From NCBI GenBank assembly GCA_900766825.1, contig CAAFWU010000070.1:28638-92637 (forward strand): a stretch of 64,000 bases of DNA, in the 5' to 3' direction. Positions within the stretch are counted from its first letter, which is position 1, and every line of letters starts with the position of its first letter. This document shows, one piece after another, positions 52,601-61,135 of this stretch. Source of the DNA: Bacteroidales bacterium (GTDB lineage: Bacteria; Bacteroidota; Bacteroidia; Bacteroidales; Marinilabiliaceae). The translations under genes were made by a program, and so were the position numbers. Below the pieces are notes generated by a model. That model searched no databases and was not told where the DNA came from. It was given only the letters and a program-made list of their open reading frames with translations.

Positions 52601-53904
52601 TTGAGAAGAACGGGATGGTTCTTCATGACATTCTCGAGGATGTCCCAAACCACAGCAGACTTCTTGTCGACGATTTTCTTGGCCGACTTGACGGTCTTGA
52701 CAATGCCGCGCTCAATGAGTTTGCGGATGATGAAGGGTTTGTAGAGCTCGGCAGCCATGTCTTTGGGGAGGCCGCACTCATGCATACGGAGTTCGGGACC
52801 GATGACGATGACGGAACGAGCGGAGTAGTCGACACGCTTACCGAGAAGGTTCTGACGGAAACGACCCTGCTTGCCTTTGAGGCTGTCGGAGAGCGACTTA
52901 AGAGGTCGGTTGGCCTCAGACTTAACGGCAGTGGAGCGACGAGTGTTGTCGAATAGGGAGTCTACGGCCTCCTGAAGCATACGCTTCTCGTTACGCAAGA
53001 TGACCTCTGGGGCTTTGATTTCCAGAAGTCGTTTGAGACGGTTGTTTCGGATGATAACTCGACGATAGAGTTCGTTGAGGTCGGAAGTGGCGAAACGACC
53101 GCCATCGAGGGGCACGAGAGGACGGAGATCGGGAGGGATGACAGGTACGACCTTGAGGATCATCCACTCAGGCTTGTTGCGACCATTGGAAGCACGGAAC
53201 CACTCGACAACTTGGAGGCGTTTGAGGGCCTCGTTTTTGCGTTGCATAGAGGACTCGGTGCTAGCCTTGTGGCGGAGGTCGTAACTGAGTTGGTCGAGGT
53301 CGACTTGCTGAAGGAGCATCTCGAGGGCTTCGGCACCCATCTTGGCGATGAACTTGTTGGGGTCGGAGTTTTCGAGGAGCTGGTTGTCACGAGGGAGAGA
53401 GTCGAGTATTGCCATATACTCTTCCTCTGTGAGGAAGTCGAGCTTGTTGACGCCATCGGCCTGTTTTACACCAGGCTGAACGACGATGTAGCGCTCGTAG
53501 TAGACAATGGCATCGACTTTTTTTGTAGGAATGCCGAGGAGGCAACCAATCTTGTTTGGGAGAGAGCGGAAGTACCAGATGTGGGCAACGGGCACAACGA
53601 GAGAGATGTGACCCATGCGCTCACGGCGGACTTTCTTTTCGGTGACCTCGACACCACAACGGTCGCAGACAATGCCTTTGTAGCGGATGCGTTTGTACTT
53701 ACCGCAATGGCACTCATAGTCCTTGATAGGACCGAAGATGCGCTCGCAGAAAAGGCCGTCACGCTCAGGCTTGTAGGTACGATAGTTAATGGTCTCGGGC
53801 TTAAGCACCTCACCGCTCGACAGATCAAGAATCTCTTCTGGGGAAGCCAGACCGATAGAGATTTTTGAAAAGTTGGTCTTTTTTTGATCCCTTCTAAAAG
53901 CCAT
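49657..53904 (-). CDS. rpoC: DNA-directed RNA polymerase subunit beta'
   Basis: A 1415-residue subunit. Seen: the zinc-ribbon Cys65, Cys67, Cys80 and Cys83 (ECHCGKY...CDRCG), the catalytic NADFDGDQM (469-477) that holds the active-site Mg2+ and the trigger-loop GARKGLSDTALKTADAGYLTRRL region, plus a long insertion typical of Bacteroidetes near 900-1100. It is the last gene of the operon; the rpoB stop is 108 bases upstream and is separated by a hairpin. Confidence 0.98.
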   Translation of the reverse strand: MAFRRDQKKTNFSKISIGLASPEEILDLSSGEVLKPETINYRTYKPERDGLFCERIFGPIKDYECHCGKYKRIRYKGIVCDRCGVEVTEKKVRRERMGHISLVVPVAHIWYFRSLPNKIGCLLGIPTKKVDAIVYYERYIVVQPGVKQADGVNKLDFLTEEEYMAILDSLPRDNQLLENSDPNKFIAKMGAEALEMLLQQVDLDQLSYDLRHKASTESSMQRKNEALKRLQVVEWFRASNGRNKPEWMILKVVPVIPPDLRPLVPLDGGRFATSDLNELYRRVIIRNNRLKRLLEIKAPEVILRNEKRMLQEAVDSLFDNTRRSTAVKSEANRPLKSLSDSLKGKQGRFRQNLLGKRVDYSARSVIVIGPELRMHECGLPKDMAAELYKPFIIRKLIERGIVKTVKSAKKIVDKKSAVVWDILENVMKNHPVLLNRAPTLHRLGIQAFQPRMVEGKAIQLHPLATTAFNADFDGDQMAVHLPLGNAAILETQLLMLASLNVLNPANGAPITVPSQDMVLGLYYITKERPGAPGEGRIFYSPAEAEIAYNEGKVDLHAKVKVRTYDLNKDGVPTLQLVETTMGRILFNNLVPREVGFINCLITKKSLRDIIARVQKACGIPRTADFLDDIKNMGYHMAFVGGLSFNLSDVIIPKEKEELINRGYEDVQEVMNNYSMGFITNNERYNQIIDIWTHVNAELTGILMKQLSSDQQGFNSVYMMLDSGARGSKDQIRQLCGMRGLMAKPQKSGAEGPQIIENPVIANLKEGLSVQEYFISSHGARKGLSDTALKTADAGYLTRRLVDVSNDVIITEDDCGTLRGLTCTAIKNNDDVIATLYERILGRVAVNDVVNPLTDEIIVHAGEEINEAKAKAIEDSPIESVEIRSVLTCESRKGVCAKCYGRNLATSRLVHKGEAVGVIAAQSIGEPGTQLTLRTFHQGGVAGGDSSESSVKSKYDGIVEIDELRSVPYTDANGKEMDIVVSRLAEIRIVDKNTHLDLVKHALPYASKLFVKPGQFVEKGTALMEWDPYNAQIITEKDGKVQFENMDEGITYKVESDEQTGFSELVIIESHDRTKSPAINIMQGDEIVKTYNLPVGAHVAVENGAEISQGETIAKMPRAVGKAGDITGGLPRVTELFEARNPSNPAVVSEIDGEVSYGRIKRGNREIIITAKTGETKSYLVSLSKQILVQENDYVRAGTPLSDGAITPNDILTILGPTKVQEYIVNEVQDVYRLQGVAINDKHFEVIVRQMMRKVEIQDPGDTIFLEKEAVDKIDFQIENDRIWGMKVVTNAGDSQNLHPGQIITPRRLRDENSQLKRHDLKEVEVRDAIPATANQILQGITRAALQTKSFMSAASFQETTKVLNESAIQGKIDYLEGLKENVICGHLIPAGTGTRGLGDDIVGSKEDLAMIELNQ

Positions 53905-53964
53905 GTTATGTAATTAGTTAGCGCCCATGGCTAATGGGCTATATTTTAAAATTTCAGTGAGAGT

Positions 53965-53997
53965 GGCATACCACCATCTTCGCGATGATGGTATGCC
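53965..53997 (-). other. hairpin in the rpoB-rpoC gap
   Basis: GGCATACCACCATC (53965-53978) pairs with GATGATGGTATGCC (53984-53997) with one mismatch and a five-base loop. No T run follows on the minus strand, so it is unlikely to be a simple terminator. It may be a processing site or a pause/attenuation element in the transcript. Confidence 0.6.
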
Positions 53998-54012
53998 GAC
54001 AGACAATGAATC

Positions 54013-57000
54013 TTATTCGAACGAGATGCTAAGTCCGAGGCCCCTCATTTCGTGGAGCAGGACATTGAGCGACTCAGGAATGCCAGGAGTTGGGAGGTTA
54101 TCGCCTTTGACGATGGCCTCGTAGGCCTTGGCACGACCGACAACATCGTCGGACTTGACAGTGAGGATTTCCTGAAGGACGTTGGCTGCGCCGAAGCCCT
54201 CGAGGGCCCAGACCTCCATCTCACCGAAACGCTGACCACCGAACTGTGCTTTACCGCCGAGAGGTTGCTGAGTGATGAGGGAGTAGGGACCGATGGAGCG
54301 GGCGTGCATCTTGTCGTCGACCATGTGGCCGAGTTTAAGCATGTAGACAATGCCAACGGTTGCGGGTTGGTGGAAGCGTTCGCCAGTGCCACCATCGTAG
54401 AGATAGATCTTGCCAACGTCGGGGACACCTGCTTTGCGAGTGAGCTCGGTGATTTGGCTGAGCGAAGCACCATCGAATACAGGGGTAGCGAACTTGATGC
54501 CAAGTTCTTTGCCAGCCCAACCGAGGACGGTCTCGTAGATCTGACCAAGGTTCATACGCGAAGGCACACCCAGAGGGTTGAGGACGATGTCGACAGGAGA
54601 GCCATCGGGGAGGAAAGGCATGTCCTCGAGACGGACAATGTTGGAGACGATACCTTTGTTGCCGTGGCGACCTGCCATCTTATCGCCGACACGAATCTTA
54701 CGCTTCTTGGCGATGTAGATCTTAGCCAACTGCATGATGCCGTTGGGGAGTTCATCACCGATGGACTCGTTGTAGGTCTTGCGTTTTTCGATGGCCTCGA
54801 ACTCTTTGTACTTCATACGGAAGTTGTGAACCGTACGGTAGATGAGTTCGTTATCGTGCTCGTTGTTGGTCCAGTTTGAAGGATCGACACTTTGGTAGTT
54901 GATGTCGGTGAGGACGGAGCGGGTGAACTTGACACCCTTGGCAACGACCTCGACACCGTAGTAGTCCTTGACACCTTGGGAGACCTTGCCCTCGAGGAGG
55001 GTTTTGAGTTTCTCGAGCAGGACGTTGCGGAGATTGTCGACATTGGCCTGGAACTCCTCGTTGATGGCGGTGAGTTTGGCCTTTTCGGCGGCACGGGTCT
55101 TGCGATCCTTGATTACGCGCGAATAGAGATTGCGACCGATGACGACACCGCTGAGTGATGGGTTGGCTTTGAGTGACGCATCTTTGACGTCGCCAGCCTT
55201 GTCACCGAAGATGGCTCGTAGGAGTTTCTCTTCAGGTGTTGGGTCGCTCTCGCCCTTAGGAGTGATCTTACCAATGAGGATATCGCCAGGTTTCACATGG
55301 GCACCGATGCGGATGATACCATTCTCGTCGAGATCCTTGGTAGCGTCTTCGCTGACGTTGGGGATATCGGAAGTGAGCTCCTCCATACCGCGCTTGGTGT
55401 CGCGGACTTCGAGGGAGTACTCGTCGACATGGACAGAGGTGAAGATGTCTTCGCGGACAACGCGCTCGGAGATAACGATAGCGTCCTCGAAGTTATAGCC
55501 CTTCCAAGGCATGAAGGCAACCTTGAGGTTTCGACCGAGAGCGAGTTCGCCGTTGCTGGCAGAGTAGCCTTCGGTGAGGATTTGCCCCTTAACGACCTTT
55601 TCGCCTGGCTTGACGACAGGACGGATGTCGATACAGGTGCTTTGGTTGGTCTTTTGGAACTTGGGCAGACGATACTCTTTGGTATCGGGGTCGAAGCTGA
55701 CGAAGCGCTCATCGTCGGTACGGTCGTAGCGAACGACGATGCGGTCAGCGTCGACATAATCGATTACACCATCCTTTTCGGCGGTGACTTGTGTGCGAGA
55801 GAAGCGGATGACAGGCTCTTCGAGACCAGTGCCAACGATAGGTGACTCGGTGCGCAAGAGGGGCACGGCCTGACGCATCATGTTGGAACCCATGAGTGCG
55901 CGGTGGGCATCGTCGTGCTCGAGGAATGGGATGAGCGAAGAGGCGACGGATGCGATTTGGTTGGCAGCGACGTCGATGAGCTCAACATTTCCTTTTTCTA
56001 CTACGGGGAAGTCACTATCTTGACGGGACTTGACGTGATCCTCGAGGATGTTGCCATCGAAATCCATGGGGGTGAGTGCCTGCGCGATGATCTTGTGTTC
56101 TTCGTCCTCGGCAGTCATGTATTTAAAGCCTTCGGGCGAGAGATCGACCTTGCCGTCTTTGACAACACGATAAGGTGTCTCGAGGAAACCGAGTTCATCG
56201 ATTTTGGCGTAGATGGTGAGCGAGGAGATGAGACCGATGTTGGGTCCCTCAGGGGTCTCGATAGGACAGAGACGACCGTAGTGGGTGTAGTGGACATCGC
56301 GGACCTCGAAACCAGCGCGGTCACGGGTAAGACCACCAGGACCGAGAGCCGAAAGACGGCGTTTGTGAGTTACCTCGGCCAGAGGGTTGGTCTGGTCCAT
56401 GAACTGAGAGAGGGCATTGGTGGCGAAGAAGCTGGAGACAACGGAGGCCAGAGTCTTACTGTTGATGAGGTCAGTAGGAGTGAAGACTTCGTTGTCGCGA
56501 ACGTTCATACGCTCACGAATGGTGCGGGCCATACGTGCGAGACCGACGGTGAATTGGTTGGCCAATTGCTCCCCTACGGTGCGGACACGACGGTTGCTGA
56601 GGTGATCGATATCATCGACGTCGGCTTTGGAGTTGAGGAGACGGATGAGGTGCTTTATGATCTCGATCATGTCCTCTTTGGTGAGGACGCGCACACTCAT
56701 ATCGGTCTTGAGACCCAACTTTTTATTGAGACGGTAGCGACCGACATCGCCGAGGTCGTAACGCTTGTCGGAGAAGAAGAGCTTCTCGATGGCATCGCGT
56801 GCGGTTGCTTCGTCTGGTGGATCGGCGTTGCGGAGCTGCCTATATATGTAGACTACAGCCTCTTTTTCGGAGTTGCAGGGGTCTTTCTGAAGGGTATTGT
56901 AGATTATGGCGAAATCGGCGAGGTTTTGCGATTCTTTGTGGAGCAAGATGGTCTTGGCACCCGATTCGATGATTTCGTCGATTTGCTCTTCGAGAAGAAC

Positions 57001-57822
57001 AGTTTCTCGGTCAACGATGATTTCGTTGCGTTCGATGGAGACGACCTCACCGGTATCTTCATCGACGAAGTCTTCGACCCAAGACTTAAGAACGCGAGCA
57101 GCGAGTTTTCGACCGACGCATTTTTTGAGGTTTGCTTTGTTGACCTTGATTTCGTCGGCGAGGTCGAAGATTTCGAGAATATCTTTATCAGATTCGAAAC
57201 CGATAGCACGCAACATGGTGGTGACCGGGAGTTTTTTCTTACGGTCGATGTATGCGTACATTACATTGTTGATATCGGTAGCGAACTCAATCCATGAACC
57301 CTTGAAAGGGATGATACGGGCAGAATAGAGTTTAGTGCCATTGGGGTGGACACTCTGTCCGAAGAAGACACCTGGAGAGCGGTGGAGCTGTGAAACGACG
57401 ACACGCTCGGCACCGTTGATGATAAACGAACCCTTCTCGGTCATGTAAGGGATCATGCCGAGATAAACTTCCTGCACTACAGTGTCGAAATCCTCGTGAT
57501 CGGGATCGTTGCAGGAGAGTTTGAGAGTAGCCTTGAGGGGGACTTGATAAGAGAGTCCTTGTTCGAGACACTCCTGAATGGAATACCGAGGAGGATCTAT
57601 GCAGTAGTCCAGAAACTCTAGAACGAAATTGTTTCTGGTGTCATTGATAGGGAAATTCTCCTGAAAAACCTTGAAGAGATTTTCATTCCTACGCTGTTCG
57701 GGTGTAGACCCCAGCTGGAAGAGCTCCTTGAACGATTTTAACTGGACTTCGAGGAAGTCGTTGTACTCCAACGGATGCTTCAGGGAAGAGAAACTAATCC
57801 TGTCAGCTTTAATGGGATTCAT
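54013..57822 (-). CDS. rpoB: DNA-directed RNA polymerase subunit beta
   Basis: A 1269-residue subunit, full length. Seen: the rifampicin-pocket region [51 protein letters not shown], the [16 protein letters not shown] segment and the C-terminal [23 protein letters not shown]-like stretch [21 protein letters not shown]. It sits after rplL with an attenuator-like hairpin between, and before rpoC. Confidence 0.98.
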   Translation of the reverse strand: [1269 protein letters not shown]

Positions 57823-57862
57823 GAAATGAGAAGTTTATTGAACTTAATAACAGTGTAGATAC

Positions 57863-57900
57863 AAAAGGTTTGGAGCCCACGCTGAGGTGGGTTCCAAACC
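57863..57900 (-). terminator. rplL-rpoB intergenic attenuator
   Basis: On the minus strand GGTTTGGAACCCAC pairs with GTGGGCTCCAAACC around a short loop (one G:T/A mismatch) and is followed by TTTTGTATC. Its place, between the ribosomal protein and RNA polymerase genes, is where partial terminators are known in other bacteria. Confidence 0.75.
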
Positions 57901-57926
57901 AATTTCCTCAAAGGGAAGAGCTGTTA

Positions 57927-58301
57927 TTACTTAAGTTCAACCTCAGCACCAGCCTCTTCGAGTTTAGCCTTGAGAGCTTCGGCGTCAGCCTTAGAAGCCT
58001 TCTCCTTAACGGTAGCAGGAGCCTTGTCTACGAGCTCTTTAGCCTCCTTGAGGCCAAGACCTGTGTTCTCCTTAACGGCCTTAACAACGGCGAGCTTGGC
58101 AGCGCCAGCGCTCTTGAGGATAACGTCGAACTCAGTCTGCTCAGCGGCAGCAGCAGCGCCACCAGCAGCGGGAGCAGCAACAGCAACAGCTGCAGCAGCG
58201 GGCTCGATGCCGTACTCGTCCTTGAGGACGGTAGCGAGTTCATTTACTTCCTTAACGGTGAGGTTAACGAGATCCTCAGCGAGTTTCTTAATATCTGCCA
58301 T
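57927..58301 (-). CDS. rplL: 50S ribosomal protein L7/L12
   Basis: A 124-residue protein: N-terminal dimerisation helices (IKKLAEDLVNLTVKEVNELATVL), an Ala/Gly-rich hinge (AAVAVAAPAAGG and on) and a C-terminal domain (EFDVILKSAGAAKLAVVKAVKENTGLGLKEAKELVDKAP). It forms the stalk that recruits translation factors. It lies between rplJ (41-base gap) and rpoB. Confidence 0.98.
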   Translation of the reverse strand: MADIKKLAEDLVNLTVKEVNELATVLKDEYGIEPAAAAVAVAAPAAGGAAAAAEQTEFDVILKSAGAAKLAVVKAVKENTGLGLKEAKELVDKAPATVKEKASKADAEALKAKLEEAGAEVELK

Positions 58302-58342
58302 TTTATTGAAAATGTAAAAAGGGTTCGGATTGAAAAAGAGTA

Positions 58343-58861
58343 TTACTTATTGCTTAACGTTTCCAAGATACCGTGGATCTTGTTACCAGCGCTGCCCTGC
58401 AGAGCAGAGATGACGTTCTTGGCTGGAGATTGGAGCAGAGCGATAACGTCTGCGATGAGTTCGTTTTTGCTCTTGATAGCGCAGAGAGTATCGAGAGTCT
58501 CAGCGCCGACGTAGCAACTTTGCTCGACATAAGCGGCCTTGAGCACGGGCTTATCGGAAGCCTTAGTAAACTCTTTTATGGCCTTGGCGGGTACGTTGCC
58601 TACGTTGCAGAACATGATTGCCGTGTTGCCAGAGAACGCAGGGTTGAGGTCGGAGAGCTCACCATCAACAGCTTCGATAGCTTTTTTGATGAGAGTGTTC
58701 TTGACGACCATGAGCTTGATTTCCTTCTCGTAGCAGAGACGACGGAGTTGGCTGGTTTTCTCAGCGTTGAGACCTTCGATGTCAACGAGATAGAAATGAG
58801 CGTAGTTCTTGACGGATTCGGTCAATTGTTCTATGAGAGCTGCTTTATCTTCTTTCCTCAT
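58343..58861 (-). CDS. rplJ: 50S ribosomal protein L10
   Basis: A 172-residue protein that anchors L7/L12 dimers to the ribosome. Seen: front MRKEDKAALIEQLTESVKNY, VVKNTLIKKAI and FCNVGNVPAKAIKEF typical of L10. The next gene is rplL. L10 often controls its own operon by binding the leader, but no clear L10 leader was identified here. Confidence 0.97.
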   Translation of the reverse strand: MRKEDKAALIEQLTESVKNYAHFYLVDIEGLNAEKTSQLRRLCYEKEIKLMVVKNTLIKKAIEAVDGELSDLNPAFSGNTAIMFCNVGNVPAKAIKEFTKASDKPVLKAAYVEQSCYVGAETLDTLCAIKSKNELIADVIALLQSPAKNVISALQGSAGNKIHGILETLSNK

Positions 58862-58891
58862 GATTACGTTGTGAATGGTTCAACAATGTGC

Positions 58892-59590
58892 TTAGGCCTC
58901 ACTACCGACTTTGTAGTCGACATGAATGCCAGGGCTCATGGTACTTGAGATATAGACGCTCTTGACGTATGTACCTTTAGCGGTAGAGGGCTTGAGTTTG
59001 ACGATGACAGAGAGGAACTCACGTACATTGTCAGCAATCATATTGGGCTCGAAAGAAACTTTGCCGATAGAGGCGTGAACGATACCAGCCTTGTCGACTT
59101 TGAAATCGATCTTACCAGCCTTTACCTCTTTGACAGCCTTAGCCACATCCATGGTTACGGTGCCGCTCTTAGGGTTAGGCATGAGACCACGAGGACCGAG
59201 AACGCGACCGAGTGCACCTACCTTAGCCATGATGCTAGGCATGGTGATGATGACATCGATATCAGTCCAACCGCCTTTGATTTTCTCGATGTACTCATCG
59301 AGACCGACATAGTCGGCACCAGCGGCCTTAGCCTCAGCTTCTTTGTCGGGAGTACAGAGGACCAAAACACGTACCTGCTTGCCCGAACCGTGAGGGAGAG
59401 TGCAGACGCCTCTCACCATTTGGTTGGCTTTGCGTGGGTCGACACCAAGTCGAACGTCCACATCGACAGAGGCATCGAATTTGGTGGTGGTCAACTCTTT
59501 AACGAGAGCAGCAGCTTCGTCGATTGAGTAGATCTTACCTTCCTCTATCTTAGACAAGGCCAACTTTCTATTTTTAGTTAGTTTCGTCAT
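58892..59590 (-). CDS. rplA: 50S ribosomal protein L1
   Basis: A 232-residue protein from the ATG at 59590 (MTKLTKNRKLALSKI), chosen over the longer frame to 59635, whose extra 15 residues match nothing. Signature GVDPRKANQMVRGVCTLPHGSGK, LGRVLGPRGLMPNPKSGTV and late KSVYISSTMSPGI are L1-type. It binds 23S rRNA at the E-site stalk. It follows rplK by 22 bases. Confidence 0.97.
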   Translation of the reverse strand: MTKLTKNRKLALSKIEEGKIYSIDEAAALVKELTTTKFDASVDVDVRLGVDPRKANQMVRGVCTLPHGSGKQVRVLVLCTPDKEAEAKAAGADYVGLDEYIEKIKGGWTDIDVIITMPSIMAKVGALGRVLGPRGLMPNPKSGTVTMDVAKAVKEVKAGKIDFKVDKAGIVHASIGKVSFEPNMIADNVREFLSVIVKLKPSTAKGTYVKSVYISSTMSPGIHVDYKVGSEA

Positions 59591-59612
59591 TGATGCAAAT
59601 AGGAATAATGTT

Positions 59613-60056
59613 TTACTTGTTGCCTGGGAACTCACCCGAGACGGTTACGCCCATGCTTCGAGCTGTGCCAGCAACCATCCTCATAGCAGCCTCAACGGTG
59701 AAACAGTTAAGATCAGGCATTTTGTCGGTAGCGATTGCCTTAACCTGATCCCAGGTGATGTTGGCAACCTTCTTACGGTTAGGCTCAGCAGAGCCAGACT
59801 TCAACTTGGCAACCTCCTTGATCTGCACGGCAGCGGGAGGAGTCTTGATGATGAAGTCGAACGACTTATCGTTGTAGACCGTTATGACAACAGGCAAAAT
59901 TTTGCCAGCCTTGTCTTGAGTACGCGCGTTGAACTGCTTACAGAACTCCATGATGTTCACACCCTTAGAGCCAAGAGCTGGACCGATTGGGGGTGAAGGA
60001 TTTGCAGCACCACCTTTAACTTGAAGTTTGATAAAGGCTTCTACTTCTTTAGCCAT
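59613..60056 (-). CDS. rplK: 50S ribosomal protein L11
   Basis: A 147-residue protein of standard length with VKGGAANPSPPIGPALGSKGVNIMEFCKQFN and IKTPPAAVQIKEVAKLKSGSAEP. It binds 23S rRNA at the GTPase-associated centre. It is the gene before rplA. Confidence 0.98.
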   Translation of the reverse strand: MAKEVEAFIKLQVKGGAANPSPPIGPALGSKGVNIMEFCKQFNARTQDKAGKILPVVITVYNDKSFDFIIKTPPAAVQIKEVAKLKSGSAEPNRKKVANITWDQVKAIATDKMPDLNCFTVEAAMRMVAGTARSMGVTVSGEFPGNK

Positions 60057-60176
60057 TGTAGCAATTCTGAATTATGAAAATTATAATAAGGGTCAAACCG
60101 TATAATTTCTGGCCATTGCCAGATGGAAGCATTCGATACTTGAGTGACCTTACTATCGTGGAATAAAAAGAGCGAT

Positions 60177-60734
60177 TTAGGCTTCCTTCTCTACTTGGTA
60201 ATAGTTGAGTTCGAGAGGAGTTTTTCTGCCAAAGATTTTGATCATGACGGAGAGTTTCTTTTTCTCTTCGTCGACCTTTTCGATATCGCCAGAGAAACCG
60301 CTGAATGAACCATCGATGACCTTGACAGTTTCGCCGACTACGAAGGGGATAGGAGCCTCTTCGGTATCGTCTACGACCTCATCGACACGTCCGATCATAC
60401 GGGTTACTTCGGAGGCACGCATAGGTTGTGGGTTGCTGTCGCCGAGGAAACCGAGTACATTGGCTACATTGGAGAGGACAGCACGGACATCGTTGATGAT
60501 CTTGCCATTTTTATCGACGGCACATTCAACGAAGACATAGCCCGAGTAAAGGATTTGCTCTTTGAGCACCTTTTTGCCGTTGCGTTGCTGATAGACTTTC
60601 TCGACGGGAACAACAACCTCACCGATGAGGTCTTGAATGCCACGACGGACGACCTCAGCTTCGATATTTTCCTTAGCCTTTTTCTCTTTGCCACCGATGG
60701 CTCGGAGAACGTACCACTGCTTCTGGACGGACAT
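60177..60734 (-). CDS. nusG: transcription termination/antitermination protein NusG
   Basis: A 185-residue protein: an NGN domain (about 1-110: QWYVLRAIGGKEKKAKENIE, VFVECAVDKNGKI) and a C-terminal KOW domain (VVGETVKVIDGSFSGFSGDIEKVD). It binds RNA polymerase and couples it to ribosomes and Rho. It lies between secE (40-base gap) and rplK (120-base gap). Confidence 0.97.
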   Translation of the reverse strand: MSVQKQWYVLRAIGGKEKKAKENIEAEVVRRGIQDLIGEVVVPVEKVYQQRNGKKVLKEQILYSGYVFVECAVDKNGKIINDVRAVLSNVANVLGFLGDSNPQPMRASEVTRMIGRVDEVVDDTEEAPIPFVVGETVKVIDGSFSGFSGDIEKVDEEKKKLSVMIKIFGRKTPLELNYYQVEKEA

Positions 60735-60774
60735 TGGTCAGAGATGGATTGTAATAGGGAGAGTGACGAAAAAA

Positions 60775-60981
60775 TTAATAGAGCACATTATAGAGACCTT
60801 TGAGGACATTCTCGAAAGCGAGGTCCATAAGGCAGATAATAATGGCGATGATGACCGAAGCGACCATGACGATGCGAGCGCTGCTGAAGAGGTCATTCCA
60901 AGAGGGCCAAGTTGTTTTTTCAACGAGTTCCTTCTTGACGTCACTGAAATATGTTGCGACTTTATTGAAGAAATTACTCAT
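60775..60981 (-). CDS. secE: preprotein translocase subunit SecE
   Basis: A 68-residue protein from ATG 60981 (MSNFFNKVATYFSDVKKELVEK), which is the usual short single-helix SecE: amphipathic helix with ELVEKTTWPSWNDL then one membrane helix (about 36-58). The frame runs on upstream into the tRNA gene, so the longer start is not real. Confidence 0.96.
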   Translation of the reverse strand: MSNFFNKVATYFSDVKKELVEKTTWPSWNDLFSSARIVMVASVIIAIIICLMDLAFENVLKGLYNVLY

Positions 60982-60999
60982 GTAATTTAAAATCTTTAG

Positions 61000-61072
61000 C
61001 ACGGGTGGAGCGACTCGAACGCCCGACACTCGGTTTTGGAGACCGATGCTCTACCAACTGAACTACACCCGT
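61000..61072 (-). tRNA. trnW: tRNA-Trp (anticodon CCA)
   Basis: A 73-base cloverleaf (CCA end not coded): acceptor stem ACGGGTG/CACCCGT, D-arm AGTTCAGTTGGTAGAGC, anticodon loop CTCCAAA with anticodon CCA, and T-arm GGGCGTTCGAGTCGCTC. It lies between tuf and secE, as is usual in this phylum. Confidence 0.97.
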
Positions 61073-61075
61073 GTG

Positions 61076-61106
61076 AGAAAGACTGAGCGGGCGTACCCGC
61101 CCAGTC
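61076..61106 (-). terminator. hairpin between tuf and tRNA-Trp
   Basis: GACTG-GCGGG pairs with CCCGC-CAGTC (61081-61106, one inner mismatch) around CGTA. On the minus strand only TTTCTC follows, so it would be a weak terminator or an RNA-processing site that trims the tRNA 5' side. Confidence 0.5.
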
Positions 61107-61135
61107 AAATTATTTAAGAGAAGGATCTCTCTGGA

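Noticed and set aside
55903..57297. 464-codon ORF opposite rpoB
   Set aside because: Antisense to rpoB, acidic product without motifs.
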